Source: DATARH01 sp963773625 (lineage in GTDB: Bacteria; Pseudomonadota; Alphaproteobacteria; ATCC43930; CGMCC-115725). Taken from it: DNA of 64,000 nucleotides. The notes under the pieces are model-generated. The model was not told where the DNA came from. It ran no database searches and was given only the letters and a program-made list of their open reading frames with translations. The DNA is taken from positions 62,001 through 126,000 of the forward strand of contig CAVZCJ010000008.1 in assembly GCA_963773625.1 (NCBI GenBank), given 5' to 3'. The translations under genes and the position numbers were made by a program. Positions 7,653 through 17,874 of this stretch are shown piece by piece; within the stretch, counting starts at the first letter, position 1, and the number at the start of each line of letters is the position of its first letter.

Positions 7653-8873
7653 GTGCCGCGCTGGTGTCTCGCCCGCTTTGCCTCACGCCGTGCCGCTCTT
7701 CTCTTATCTCTTCTCTTATGTGGCGCCCTGGCCGCCTGCGGAGGACGGACGGGGCCGGCGCCGGTCGGCATCCCGCAAGCACCCTATGCCGGCGGTCCGC
7801 CGCCGGCAACGGCGCCGCACCCACCGGCGCCTCCACCTGGATCCCAGGCGATCAAGGTCGCGGTGCTCCTGCCGCTTTCGGGCGCGAATGCCGATCTCGG
7901 CAAGGCGATGCTGGAAGCGGCCCAGCTCGCTTTGTTCACCATGGGGAGCGACAATCTCACCCTCGTTCCCCGTGATACCACCGGCACGGCGCAGGGCGCG
8001 GCCGACGCGGCAAAGGCGGTCATCGCCGACGGCGCCAAGTTGATCATTGGCCCGCTGGTCGCTGACGAGGTCGAGGCGGTGAAGCCGATCGCGCGCGACG
8101 CCCACGTCAACGTCATCGCCTTCGCCACCAAAACCCAGGTCGCCGGAGACAACGTCTTCCTGATGGGGTTCCTGCCGCGCCAGGAAATCGCGCGCGAGGT
8201 CTCCTTCGCGCGCGAGCGCGGGGTCAAGCGATTCGCCGCGCTGGCGCCGAACACGGCGTACGGCCACTTGATGGCGGATTCGCTGAAGGACGTCGTCGCC
8301 AGCGCCGGTGGCACCGTGACGCGCGTCGAGTTTTTCACCGGCGACCCTGGCGCGACGATCAAGAAGTTGGCGCCGGCGAACGGCGCCGCGCCGAACTTCG
8401 ACGCGCTGCTCTTGCCCGAGGGCGGCAGTCAGCTGAAGCAGATTGCCCAGCAATTGAAGGCCGCTGGGGTCGACCCGGCACAGGTCCATTTCCTCGGCAG
8501 CGGATTGTGGGACGACCCCGATATCGAAAGCGAACCGGCGCTGGCCGGCGGGTGGTTCGCCGCCTCGCCGCCCGACACGCGACAGTTCTTCCTTACCCGC
8601 TACCAGAGCGCCTACGGTCATCCGCCGCCGCGACTTGCTTCGCTCGGTTTCGACGCGGCCGCGCTGGCCGCCGTGCTGGCCAAGAGCCCAGACCCCGACC
8701 CGTTTTCGCAGAGCGCCATTCTCAACCCGAATGGGTTTACCGGGGTGGACGGGCTGTTCCGCTTCACCCAGCAAGGCCTGGTGCAACGCGGTCTGGCGGT
8801 GCTCGAGGTCCAGCCCGGCAACGACGCGGTGGTCAGCCCGGCGCCGAAAAACTTCCAGGATTTTGCGTCCTAG
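7653..8873 (+). CDS. Penicillin-binding protein activator, LpoA-like periplasmic-binding lipoprotein
   Basis: A 406-residue lipoprotein with a type 1 periplasmic-binding (ABC-sugar/amino acid receptor) fold. From the GTG start the N-terminus is basic then hydrophobic and ends in the lipobox LAAC (Cys29), followed by a proline-rich linker to about residue 65. The binding domain begins IKVAVLLPLSGANADLGKAM and continues with LVPRDTTGTAQGA, LIIGPLVADEVEAV and a C-terminal LASLGFDAAALAAV. Known relatives activate penicillin-binding proteins from the outer membrane or act as orphan solute receptors. An ATG at 7599 would be a longer start but places 18 odd residues before the signal peptide and overlaps the rsmI start region. 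Confidence 0.85.
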   Translation: MPRWCLARFASRRAALLLSLLLCGALAACGGRTGPAPVGIPQAPYAGGPPPATAPHPPAPPPGSQAIKVAVLLPLSGANADLGKAMLEAAQLALFTMGSDNLTLVPRDTTGTAQGAADAAKAVIADGAKLIIGPLVADEVEAVKPIARDAHVNVIAFATKTQVAGDNVFLMGFLPRQEIAREVSFARERGVKRFAALAPNTAYGHLMADSLKDVVASAGGTVTRVEFFTGDPGATIKKLAPANGAAPNFDALLLPEGGSQLKQIAQQLKAAGVDPAQVHFLGSGLWDDPDIESEPALAGGWFAASPPDTRQFFLTRYQSAYGHPPPRLASLGFDAAALAAVLAKSPDPDPFSQSAILNPNGFTGVDGLFRFTQQGLVQRGLAVLEVQPGNDAVVSPAPKNFQDFAS

Positions 8874-10007
8874 CCGAGCAGCGCGGCCAAGACCGAATTG
8901 AGGCGCTGGCGCCCGGCGGCGGTGGCCTTAAGGCGCTCGCTGTCGAGCGTCACGAACCCGCCCTCGATCAGCCGGGTCACGCCGATCCCGAAGAGCGCTT
9001 CGATCGAACATTCGGCGAGAGTTTCGAGCCGCGCGCGGGAGATGCCCTCGGCAAGGCGCATCCCCATCATCACCATCTCCTCGACCGCGCTTTCGCGCGA
9101 AACCGCGGTCATTTCCTCGAATTCGCGTGTCTTTGAGCCATGCCTCGGGCAGGCGGCGCTGGCGGGTGGCGTATTTGTGGCCGCCGCGAGTGATGCGCCC
9201 ATGCGCTCCGGGGCCGATGCCGAGATAGTCCTCGTAACGCCAATAGACGAGATTATGGCGGGATTCGGCGCCAGGCCCCGCGTGGTTGGAGATTTCATAG
9301 GCCGGCATTCCGTGCGCGGCGAGGCGTTCCTGGGTCATCTCGAACAGAGCCGCCGCGTCTTCTTCGTCAGGCATCGCAAGCTCACCCAATCGCGCCCGCG
9401 TGTGAAACGCGGTGCCCGGCTCGATCGTCAGCTGATAGAGCGACAGATGCTCGCCGGCGAGCATGATTGCCTCGTCCAATTCCGTGCGCCAGGCGGCGAG
9501 GTCCTGTCCTGGCCGCGCGTAAATCAGGTCGAAGGAGCTGCGCCGGAACAGTTTCTGCGATAGCTCGATCGCGGCGATCGCCTCGGCGCGATCGTGGCCG
9601 CGGCCAAGAAACTTGAGCGCCTCGGGATCGAGCGATTGCACGCCCAATGACAGCCGGTTGACCCCGGCCTCGGCGAAACCGGAGAAGCGTTCGGCCTCGG
9701 CCGAGTTAGGGTTGGCTTCGAGAGTAATCTCCAGATTGCGCGCCGTCTTCCAGTGCCGCTTGACGCGCTCGATCAGAGCCGCGGCGGTCTCGGGCGGCAT
9801 CAGCGAGGGGGTGCCGCCGCCGAAGAAGATCGAGACCACCTCGTGCTCCGAAGCCAACTCGGCCTGGCGGTCGAGGTCGGCGACCAGTGCCTTGGTCCAA
9901 CGCCGCGCGTCGGTGCGCTCTCGGACATGGCTGTTGAAGTCGCAATAGGGGCATTTCGACCGGCAGAATGGCCAATGAATGTAGATGGCGAGCGGCGACC
10001 GAGCCAT
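8870..10007 (-). CDS. hemW: Radical SAM coproporphyrinogen III oxidase-like haem chaperone HemW, frameshifted
   Basis: HemW is a radical SAM protein of the oxygen-independent coproporphyrinogen oxidase family, thought to deliver haem. The N-terminal radical SAM cluster motif is CRSKCPYCDF (CX3CX2C), followed by FFGGGTPSL, LEANPNS, GVQSLD and YQLTIEPGT; late motifs are NHAGPG and YLGIGPGAHG. The frame breaks near 9129-9137 after PEAWLKDT. The C-terminal winged-helix part continues in another frame (EFEEMTAVSR, MMGMRLAEGI) to the stop at 8870. One extra base explains it and gives about 378 residues. Start ATG 10007 lies four bases after the rdgB stop, so the two are co-transcribed. The last four bases overlap the end of the convergent LpoA-like gene. 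Confidence 0.88.
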
Positions 10008-10011
10008 CGCT

Positions 10012-10605
10012 TCAGCCGAAGCAGGCGGCGACCAGCTTGGCGAAGGCGCGGGACCGGTGGTCGAGCTGGTATTTTTGTTTCGGCGCCATTTCGCCGAAGG
10101 TGATGCGGTATCCATCGGGGATGAATATGGGGTCGTAGCCGAATCCATTCTCCCCCCGCGGCGGCCAGGTCAGCGTCCCGTGGACCTCGCCACGGAACAG
10201 TGCTTCCTCGCCGTCGGGCCAGGCGAACGCCAGGACCGAAACGAAAGTCGCCGCGCGATTCTTGTCTTCCAGTTCGCGATTGACCCGGTTCATCGCGACG
10301 TCGAAATCCCGGTTTGGCCCAGCCCAGCGCGCCGAGTAGATGCCCGGCGCGCCATCGAGCGCCAGCACGACCAGGCCGGAATCGTCCGCCAAGGCGGGCA
10401 ATTTCGCGGTCTGAGCCGCCGCGTGGGCCTTGAGTGCAGCATTGGCCTCGAAGGTTTCGCCGGTTTCCTCGGGCTCGGTCAGGCCGAGTTCTGCGGCGCC
10501 GAGCGCCTCGACCCGGTACGGCGCGAGCAGCGCGGCGATCTCCACCACCTTGCCCGGGTTGTGGCTGGCGATGACCAGCTTGCCCCCGGCGAATTTGCGC
10601 GCCAT
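10012..10605 (-). CDS. rdgB: RdgB/HAM1 non-canonical purine NTP pyrophosphatase
   Basis: A 197-residue house-cleaning enzyme that hydrolyses dITP, ITP and XTP to the monophosphates. Family motifs are visible: LVIASHNPGKVVEI at the start, ETGETFEANAALKA, ALADDSGLVVLALDGAPGIYSARWAG, the catalytic-site region ENGFGYDPIFIP, and HRSRAF near the end. Length is normal. The start ATG is five bases from the rph stop and the stop is four bases before hemW, so rph-rdgB-hemW forms one minus-strand operon, a common proteobacterial order. Confidence 0.95.
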   Translation of the reverse strand: MARKFAGGKLVIASHNPGKVVEIAALLAPYRVEALGAAELGLTEPEETGETFEANAALKAHAAAQTAKLPALADDSGLVVLALDGAPGIYSARWAGPNRDFDVAMNRVNRELEDKNRAATFVSVLAFAWPDGEEALFRGEVHGTLTWPPRGENGFGYDPIFIPDGYRITFGEMAPKQKYQLDHRSRAFAKLVAACFG

Positions 10606-10610
10606 GCGGC

Positions 10611-11324
10611 TCAGCCGAGCACCGCCCGCTGCAGCAGGGTCAACTCGCCGATGCCGGCGCGCGCCAAATCGAGCATCGCGGTGAAGCTCGCCTCGTCGAA
10701 TGGCGCCCCCTCGGCGGTTGCCTGGATCTCGATGATTTTGCCCGAGCCGGTGAGCACGAAATTGGCGTCGGTCTCGGCAGAGGAATCCTCGGCATAGTCG
10801 AGATCGAGCACCGGCGCGCCGCCGCAGACGCCGCAGGAGATCGCCGCCACCGAATCGGTCAGCGGCATCGTGGGCAGCAGACCGGCGGTCACCAGCTTTC
10901 CGAGCGCGAGGTGGAGCGCGACATAGCTGCCGGTGATGCCGGCGGTGCGGGTGCCTCCGTCGGCCTGGAGCACATCGCAGTCGATCTTGATCTGGCGTTC
11001 GCCCATGGCGACGAGGTCGGTCACCGCGCGCAGCGAGCGGCCGATCAGGCGCTGGATTTCCTGGGTGCGCCCGCTCTGCCGCCCGCGCGCGGCCTCGCGA
11101 TCGGTGCGGGTATGGGTCGAGCGCGGCAGCATCCCATATTCCGCCGTCACCCAGCCCTTGCCGCTGTTGCGCATCCACGGCGGCACCCGTTCCTCGATGG
11201 ACGCGGTGCACAGCACGTGGGTATCGCCGAATTTCGCCAGGCACGAACCCTCGGCGTATTTGGCGACACTGGGTTCGAGGGTGACGGTACGCATCGCAGA
11301 GGGGCTGCGTCCGGAGGGGCGCAT
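10611..11324 (-). CDS. rph: Ribonuclease PH
   Basis: A 237-residue RNase PH, the phosphorolytic 3'-5' exonuclease that trims tRNA 3' ends. It begins with the typical MRPSGRSP and shows GDTHVLCTASIEERVPPW, KGWVTAEYGMLPR, RTQEIQRLIGRSLRA, IDCDVLQADGGTRTA and GVCGGAPVLDLDYAED. ATG 11324 is preceded by GGAG seven bases upstream; the longer TTG start at 11336 would add only four residues and lose that site. It sits between xseA and rdgB on the same strand. Confidence 0.95.
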   Translation of the reverse strand: MRPSGRSPSAMRTVTLEPSVAKYAEGSCLAKFGDTHVLCTASIEERVPPWMRNSGKGWVTAEYGMLPRSTHTRTDREAARGRQSGRTQEIQRLIGRSLRAVTDLVAMGERQIKIDCDVLQADGGTRTAGITGSYVALHLALGKLVTAGLLPTMPLTDSVAAISCGVCGGAPVLDLDYAEDSSAETDANFVLTGSGKIIEIQATAEGAPFDEASFTAMLDLARAGIGELTLLQRAVLG

Positions 11325-11336
11325 CGGTGTCTCCAA

Positions 11337-12777
11337 CTAAAAGAGGGTTCCCTGACCGGGAAGGGGGCCCTTGGGTCGCGGCGAGCGGCGCGGCCGGGCC
11401 ATGGCGCCGGCGTAGACATCGACCTTGCCGTCGTGAAATTCAAGTTCGAGCGGGCCCGGCGTCACCTTGTCGGCGTCGGCGATAATGGCATCGCCGCGCC
11501 TGACGACGACGTAGCCCTCGGCGAGCCGGCGTTCGTGGGTGTCGCTGAGGCTCGCGAGGCGGCCGGCGAGCCCTTCGACGACGCGGCGCTGTTCCGCGAC
11601 GGCGCGGGCGGCGGCCGTGGCGAGGCGCGGCGCGCAGTCGTCGAGGCGGGCGCGGGCGCGGGCGATGTCGGCGGCGAGCGCCGCCGGGCGCAGCCGCGCC
11701 GCATCGAGACGGGCGCGGGCCGCGGCGAGGCGGCCCTGCATCGCCAAACGCAGCCGCTCCGAGCGGTCGTCGAGCCGCTGCGCGGCCGAGCCGATGAGGT
11801 CGCGCGGGTCGGGGAGGCCGCGCGCCAGCCCGGCGAGATGCAGCCGGCTTTCGCTGAGCAGGCGTCCGAGACCCTGGGCGAGACGCGACGTCTTGCCGCC
11901 GAGCTCGGCGACGAGGTCGAGCCGCACCGGCACCGCCATCTCTGCGGCGGCGGTCGGGGTCGGCGCGCGGCGGTCGCTGGCATAGTCGATCAGCGTCGTG
12001 TCGGTCTCGTGGCCGACCGCCGAGATCAGCGGGATCGCCGAGGCCGCCGCGGCGCGCACGACGATCTCCTCGTTGAACGCCATCAAATCTTCGAGGCTGC
12101 CGCCGCCGCGCGCGACGATGATCAGGTCGGGGCGCGGTACGGCAGCGCCCGCGGTGCAGCCGGTTGAAGCCCTCGATCGCCGCGGCGACCTGCGCCGCCG
12201 CGTTCTCGCCCTGCACCGCGACCGGCCAGACCACGACGCGGCGCGGAAAGCGGTCGGCGAGGCGGTGCAGGATGTCGCGGATCACCGCGCCGGTCGGCGA
12301 GGTGACGACGCCGATGACGCCGGGCAGGAACGGCAGTTTCTTCTTGCGCTCGGCGGCGAAGAGCCCCTCCGCGGCGAGACGCTTTCGGCGGTCCTCCAGC
12401 AGCTTGAGCAGCGCGCCGACTCCCGCCAGCTCGATCGAATCGACGATGAGCTGGTATTTCGAGCGGCCGGGATAGGTGGTGAGCCGTCCGGTGGCGACGA
12501 CCTCCATCCCATCCTCGGGCTGGATCGTCAGACGCATCGCCGTGGTGCGCCAGCACACCGCGTCAAGCACGGCGTCGGCGTCCTTCAGCGCGAAATACAG
12601 ATGGCCGGAGCTGACCCGCTTGAAGCCGCTGATCTCGCCGCGCACGCGGACGGCGGAAAAATTTTCCTCGATCGAGCGCTTGAGCGCCGCCGCCAGCTCG
12701 GAAACGGTATATTCGCGCTGGTTCGAGCGCCCGGGCTCGGCCCAGGCCTCGGCGGCGGTGAGCGGCAGGTCGTTCAT
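11337..12777 (-). CDS. xseA: Exodeoxyribonuclease VII large subunit, frameshifted
   Basis: XseA is the large subunit of exonuclease VII, which degrades single-stranded DNA. The N-terminal OB domain begins YTVSELAAALKRSIEE and has VRVRGEISGFKR and SGHLYFALKD; the catalytic domain shows LPFLPGVIGVVTSPTGAVIRDI. The frame then breaks near 12155-12165 after FNRLH. Removing one C from CACCGCGGG restores AGAAVPRPDLII, VARGGGSLEDL and then AFNEE, SAVGHETDTTLID. The rest is the long helical C-terminal region. Corrected length is about 479 residues, normal for the family. xseB was not found. The gene diverges from purD with only 35 bases between the starts. Confidence 0.9.
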
Positions 12778-12812
12778 CGCCCGATTATAGAGGAGCCGGG
12801 AGGCACTCGCTA

Positions 12813-14081
12813 ATGCGCATCCTCGTCGTCGGGTCGGGCGGGCGCGAACACGCGCTGTGCTGGGCGATTTCCGCATCGCCGCTGGTCGAGCAGGTCTATT
12901 GCGCGCCGGGCAATGCCGGGATCGCCGAGGACGCCGAATGCGTGCCGATCGGCGCGATGGATTTCGCCGGCGATCATTGGCTTTCTGCAAGCAGGCGGCG
13001 ATCGACCTTGTCGTGGTCGGGCCGGAGGCGCCGCTGGTCGCCGGCCTCGTCGATGTGCTCGAAGCCGAGGGCATCGCCGCGTTCGGGCCGACCAAGGCCG
13101 CCGGCGATCGCTCGAAGGCTCCAAGGGCTTCATGAAAGACCTCTGCGCGCGCGAGGGCATCCCGACCGCCGCCTATCGCCGATTCACCGATGCCGACCGC
13201 GGCCAAGGCCTATATCGCCGCGCAAGGCGCGCCGATCGTGGTCAAGGCCGACGGGCTGGCGGCGGGGAAGGGGGTCGTCGTCGCCGCAAGCGTCGCCGAG
13301 GCGAACGCGGCGGTCGATGCGGCCTTCGCCGGGCGGTTCGGGGTAGCGGGGGCCGAGATCGTCGTCGAGGAATTTCTCGCCGGCGAGGAGGCCAGCTTCT
13401 TCGCGCTGTGCGACGGCGAGCACGCGCTGCCGCTCGCCGCGGCGCAGGACCACAAGCGCGTCGGCGACGGCGACACCGGCCCCAATACCGGCGGGATGGG
13501 CGCCTATTCGCCCGGCGCCGATGGTGACGCCGGCGATCGAGGGCCAGGTCATGGAGCGCATCGTGCTGCCGACGGTGCGGGCGATGGCGCGCGACGGCAC
13601 GCCATACAAGGGCGTGCTCTATGCCGGGCTGATGCTGACGGCGGAAGGGCCGAAGCTGATCGAATACAATTGCCGCTTCGGCGACCCCGAATGCCAGCCG
13701 CTGATGATGCGGTTGCAAAGCGATCTGGTGCCGGCGCTGCTGGCGACGCGCGACGGCATCCTCAACCGCGTCGATCTGCGCTGGTACGACCAGAGCGCGA
13801 TCTGCGTGGTGATGGCGGCGAACGGCTATCCCGACGACCCGCAGCGCGGGACGGAAATACGCGGCCTCGATAAGGCGGGCGCCGACCCGGACGTGAAGAT
13901 CTTCCACGCCGGGACGAAACGCGACGGCGACCGCATCCTCGCCGATGGCGGCCGGGTGCTCGGTGTCACCGCGACGGGGACCGACCTCACCGCCGCGCGC
14001 GAGCGCGCCTATCGCGCGGTCGACTTGATCGACTGGCCGGGCGGCTTCTGCCGCCGGGATATCGGGCGACGCGGGGGCTAG
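12813..14081 (+). CDS. purD: Phosphoribosylamine-glycine ligase, four frameshifts
   Basis: PurD makes glycinamide ribonucleotide in purine synthesis. The N-terminal MRILVVGSGGREHAL, mid motifs DLVVVGPEAPL, EGSKGFMKDLC, IVVKADGLAAGKGVV, ALPLAAAQDHKRVGDGDTGPN and GGMGAYSP, and the C-terminal YNCRFGDPECQ are all present but spread over three frames. Shifts lie near 12978 (one base missing), 13108 (one missing), 13197 (one extra C) and 13512 (one extra C in TCGCCCGG). The net change is zero and the corrected protein is about 422 residues, the usual length. Four lesions in an otherwise perfectly conserved essential gene point to sequence error. The stop overlaps the VOC gene end by four bases. Confidence 0.9.
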
Positions 14082-14614
14082 TCCGCGCTCGGCCAGTTGA
14101 GCCGGATCGGGTCGCTGCCGTCCCAATTCTTCGCGGCTTCGCGCACCTGGTCGAAGATGCGCATGCGGGTCGGGGTCGCCTCGGCCATCTCGATGACCGT
14201 GCCGGGGTGGCCCTCTTCGAGGAAATAGATGAAGGGGCCGCGCGGGCTGTCGCCTTCCTGGCCGACATGCCAGCCGCTGGCCAGCGCCTTCTCGCGGATC
14301 TCGTGATAGTTGACCGGCCAGGACGACCAATGCTGCGCGCCTTCCTTGCCGGCGTTGAGGAAATCCCAATAGAGGCTTGGCGTCTGGCAACGCTGCTGGA
14401 TCAGCTCGAGCTGGATGTCGCCCGAATTGGCCAGCGCGATCGAGAGATGCGGCATGTCGTAGGGCTTGCCCTTGTAGCGGTAGCCGGTGAGCGGCAGCTT
14501 GTCGGCGTAGAACCAGGGGCCGATGCCGCAGACCTCGACCCAATGCTTCATCGCCTTGTCGATGTCGCGCACGACGATGCCGATCTGCCGCATCTCGCCA
14601 AAAATCCGGCTCAT
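14078..14614 (-). CDS. VOC family protein (glyoxalase/methylmalonyl-CoA epimerase-like)
   Basis: A 178-residue vicinal-oxygen-chelate protein. It starts with the first beta-alpha unit (GEMRQIGIVVRDIDKAMKHW), then PHLSIAL and LELIQQ, and the second module with YHEIREKAL and GTVIEMAE. His in PHLSIAL and Glu in IEMAE are candidate metal ligands. The domain resembles the glyoxalase_4/methylmalonyl-CoA epimerase branch, but the substrate is not fixed by sequence. ATG 14614 has GGGAG seven bases upstream. It is convergent with purD and divergent from the radical SAM gene. Confidence 0.8.
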   Translation of the reverse strand: MSRIFGEMRQIGIVVRDIDKAMKHWVEVCGIGPWFYADKLPLTGYRYKGKPYDMPHLSIALANSGDIQLELIQQRCQTPSLYWDFLNAGKEGAQHWSSWPVNYHEIREKALASGWHVGQEGDSPRGPFIYFLEEGHPGTVIEMAEATPTRMRIFDQVREAAKNWDGSDPIRLNWPSAD

Positions 14615-14703
14615 GGCTTTCTCCCTCGCATTCGCGGAACCCGCGCTTACATGAAGCGTAGAACCTCGCGGGATCGAAGACCAGTTTGGGGGACCGAGCG
14701 CGG

Positions 14704-16295
14704 ATGAAAAATTCAGTCGCCGTGAAGCATCGCCGGCGCATTCTCTGCGTTTTCCCGCGCTACGCGCCATCGTTCGGGACTTTCGAGCACGCCTACGCGC
14801 TGATGGACGGGGTGCGCGCGTTCATGCCGCCGCAAGGGCCTGCTGGTGATCGCCGCGTATCTGCCGGCGGCGTGGGAGGTGAGGCTCGTCGATGAGAATA
14901 TGCGCCGGGCGAGCGAGGCCGATTTCGCCTGGGCCGACGCGGTATTCGTCAGCGGCATGCATGTCCAGCGCGAGGCGATCAACGAGATCAACCGCCGCGC
15001 CCACGCTCACGGCAGGGTCACGGCGTTGGGCGGCCCGTCGGTGTCGTCGTGCCCCGAGCATTATCCGGAGTTCGACTATCTCCATATCGGCGAGCTGGGC
15101 GACGCGACCGACGCGCTGATCGCGGCGCTCGACGCCGATGTCGGGCTGCCGCCGGCGCAATGCGTTTTCACCGCCGCGAGCGGCTGCCGCTGCCCGAATT
15201 CCCGCTGCCTGCCTACGAGATGCTCGAGGGGCGGCGCTATTTCCTCGGCAGCGTCCAGTTTTCCAGCGGCTGCCCCTATCGCTGCGAATTTTGCGACATC
15301 CCGGCGCTATACGGCCGCCAGCCGCGTTACAAGCGGCCGGAGCAGATCACCGCCGAACTCGACGCGATGCTCGCGGCGGGTATCCAGGGCTGCGTCTACT
15401 TCGTCGACGACAATTTCATCGCCAACAAGAAGGCGGCGCGCGAGCTGCTGCCGCATCTCGTCGCCTGGCAGAAGGCGCGCGGCTACCCGCTGCAATTCTC
15501 CTGCGAGGCGACGCTCAACATCGCCGCCTGCCCCGACATCCTGGCGATGATGCGCGAGGCGTCTTTCTACGCGGTGTTCTGCGGCATCGAGACGCCGGAA
15601 CTCGGCGCGCTCGACGCGATGGGGAAGGGGCACAACCATGCGATGCCGATCCTCGACGCGATTCGGACGATCAATGGCTATGGCATCGAGGTGGTATCGG
15701 GGATCATCCTCGGGCTCGATACCGACACGGCGGCGACCGGCCGCAACCTGATCGACTTCATCGAGCGGTCGCGGATTCCGCTGCTGACGATCAACCTGCT
15801 GCAGGCGCTGCCGAAGACGCCGCTGTGGGACCGGCTGCAGGCGGCGGGGCGGCTCGATCTCAGCGGCGAGCGCGATTCCAACGTCGTTTTCGCCCGGCCG
15901 TATGAAGCGGTGCTTGTCGGATTGGCGCCAGGCGGTGCGCAGCGCCTACACGCCGGAGGCGATCTATCGCCGCTTCGCACTGGCAGGCCGAGCATACCTA
16001 TCGCAACCGCATCCGCCCGCCGCTGAGCCGGGCGCGGCTCACCGCCGCCAATCTGCGGCGCGGCGTCGTGACCCTGGCGAAGATCGTCGGCAAGATCGGC
16101 ATCGCCGGCGATTACCGCCGCACTTTCTGGCGCATGGCGCTGCCGGCGCTACGCCAGGGCCGGATCGACGAGCTGATCGCCTCGGCATTGGTCGCCCACC
16201 ACATGATCACCTTCGCGCGCGAATGTACCGCCGGGCAGCAGAGCGCGGCGTTCTACGCCGACCGGCCGTCACCGGCCGTGCGGCGGGCCGCCTGA
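14704..16295 (+). CDS. B12-binding domain radical SAM protein (DUF4070-type), four frameshifts
   Basis: A cobalamin-binding-domain radical SAM enzyme of unknown substrate. The N-terminal Rossmann part has RILCVFPRYAPSFGTFEHAY, VFVSGMHVQ and ALGGPSVSSCPEHYPEFDY. The radical SAM cluster motif is CPYRCEFC (CX3CX2C) within GSVQFSSGCPYRC, followed by FVDDNFIANK, FYAVFCGIETP and SGIILGLDTD. The C-terminal helical DUF4070-like region ends with YRRTFWRMALP. The frame shifts near 14830 (one extra G), 15172 (one base missing), 15909 (one extra) and 15981 (one extra). Corrected length is about 529 residues, normal for such proteins. The His that binds cobalamin in other families is not evident, as is common in this branch. 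Confidence 0.83.
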
Positions 16296-16313
16296 TCGAT
16301 GCGTTTCGCGATG

Positions 16314-17874
16314 CTAATCGCGGTCCGTTGGTTCGATCGCCCCGGCGAGGGCAGGCACCCGGTCCAGGTGCTTGCGCGAGGCTAGCCGCAAGCGGGTGCC
16401 GATGACGCGGAAGTAATAGGGGTAATTGCCGTAATCGAGCCACTCGTCGGTTTGTGTTTGATCGCGGTCGTCGTCGAACCAAAAGATCGTGTCGGTCAGC
16501 CTCAACTCGCCGATGAAGTCGGGCGCCGCTTGTGACTTCCACCAGACCGGAAAGCTGTAGGGATAGAGCGCGAGCGCGCCCTCACTGGCGCGGACCGTGC
16601 CGAGTGGATTGTCCTTCAGCCGCGCCTCGAACGCGCGATAGATCGGCGCGGCTTCGATACCGGGCTGCGGCAGCCAGGCTTCGGCGAAATGCCTGGGGCC
16701 GAGGGGCGGCAGGAGTTCGACGCCGCGGTCGTTGACCGCGACCAAGGCCGAGGCCAGCACCGCCGCTTGCACAAGAGCCAGACGACGGCGGTTCGCCTCC
16801 GTCTCGGCCGCGGCGATCACCGCCGGCCAGACCATCGTCAGGATGAAGGGGAAAGGCCGATAGCTGACCATGTGGGCATAGTCGTCGACCTTGGATAGCA
16901 GATTCACTAACCAATACGGAGCGAACGTGATCCAGCCAACCAGAAGCCGCGGATCGCGCAACCAGATTGCTGCACCGGCCAAGACGAGACCGGGCATCCA
17001 TAAATGCTGGGCGTAGACCAGTGTATAACTGATGCGTTCGGCGACGATTTCCCATGACAGGTGTCTGAACGGGTCGGCGCCGAAGTAGAAGTCGCTGATG
17101 ATGTCGACCTCGTGGAAGAAGGCGCGCTTCGCCGCAAAGGCGGCGACCGAAATTGCCGCCGATGACGCGGCGTAGAGCAGCACCTCGCGGCGCTCTCTGC
17201 CCAGGCCGTCTTCGCGGCCAGTCCACCGGCTGCATATCCACAAGCCCAAAAGCGGCAGCGCCAACAACAGGCCGCAATCCTCGCGCACCGATGCGTTGAG
17301 AACCAGCATCGCGACGGCGATACAATGCCGATGCGCCGCGAAGGCGAGGAAGAACGCGATGGTGAACAGCGCGCTGGCGATTTCCTGATGCGGCTCCCAC
17401 ACGCCGCTCGAAACCGGGCCGCTTAGGTAGAAGACAAGGGAACCGACCGCGGCGATAAAGATGCCTGCCGAGCCGGGCACGAGATGACGGTAGGCGCGAT
17501 AGGCCACGATCAGCAGTGCGCCGTAGGCGCAGCCGTAGACCACGCCGTAATAGGTCATGCGGTCGAAAGGGACGAGGTAGCTGACTGCGCTCGGCAGGTA
17601 GTTGATCGGCGAGAAATGGACGTTGAGGAACGAGACCGATGCAGATCATCGGCGCCGGCTTCAGCGCCCAGCCGCTGCGCCAGATGATGGTCTGGAAGAT
17701 TGTCGAATCGTAGAGCGTGCTGCCGAATTGATAGGCGTTGTTGAGCACGGTGATCAGCATGGTGGCGAGGCCGAACGCGAAGAGCGCGGCCATCGCCGCG
17801 CCTTCCGCCAGCAGAATGACGAGCCGCCGCGCCGGCTCGGCTTCGGCGGCTACGCGACCCGCCGCGCTCGCCAC
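16314..17874 (-). CDS. DUF2079-like polytopic membrane protein, frameshifted
   Basis: A predicted inner-membrane protein of about 519 residues with some ten hydrophobic segments in the N-terminal two thirds and a soluble C-terminal part (YRAFEARLKDN, FWFDDDRDQTQTD). The loop after the first helix (YDSTIFQTIIWRSGWAL) and the sequence NVHFSPINYLPSAV resemble the acceptor-side loop of DUF2079 and related glycosyltransferase-C-fold proteins, and WEPHQEIASALF follows. The frame breaks near 17641; one base removed joins MIC to SVSFLNVHFSP. GTG 17874 overlaps the end of the upstream PLP-enzyme gene by 25 bases, suggesting coupling. The function is unknown; transfer or transport of a lipid-linked sugar is only a guess. 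Confidence 0.65.

Noticed and set aside
7716..8786. Minus-strand open frame of 356 codons inside the LpoA-like gene
   Set aside because: No motif, arginine- and glycine-rich, antisense to a clear lipoprotein gene.
10911..12167. Plus-strand open frame of 418 codons across rph and xseA
   Set aside because: Spans two conserved genes on the opposite strand; only repetitive Ala/Gly/Arg sequence.
12813..14081. purD as a true pseudogene
   Set aside because: All motifs are conserved and the indels cancel; the neighbours show the same kind of one-base errors, so sequence error is more likely.
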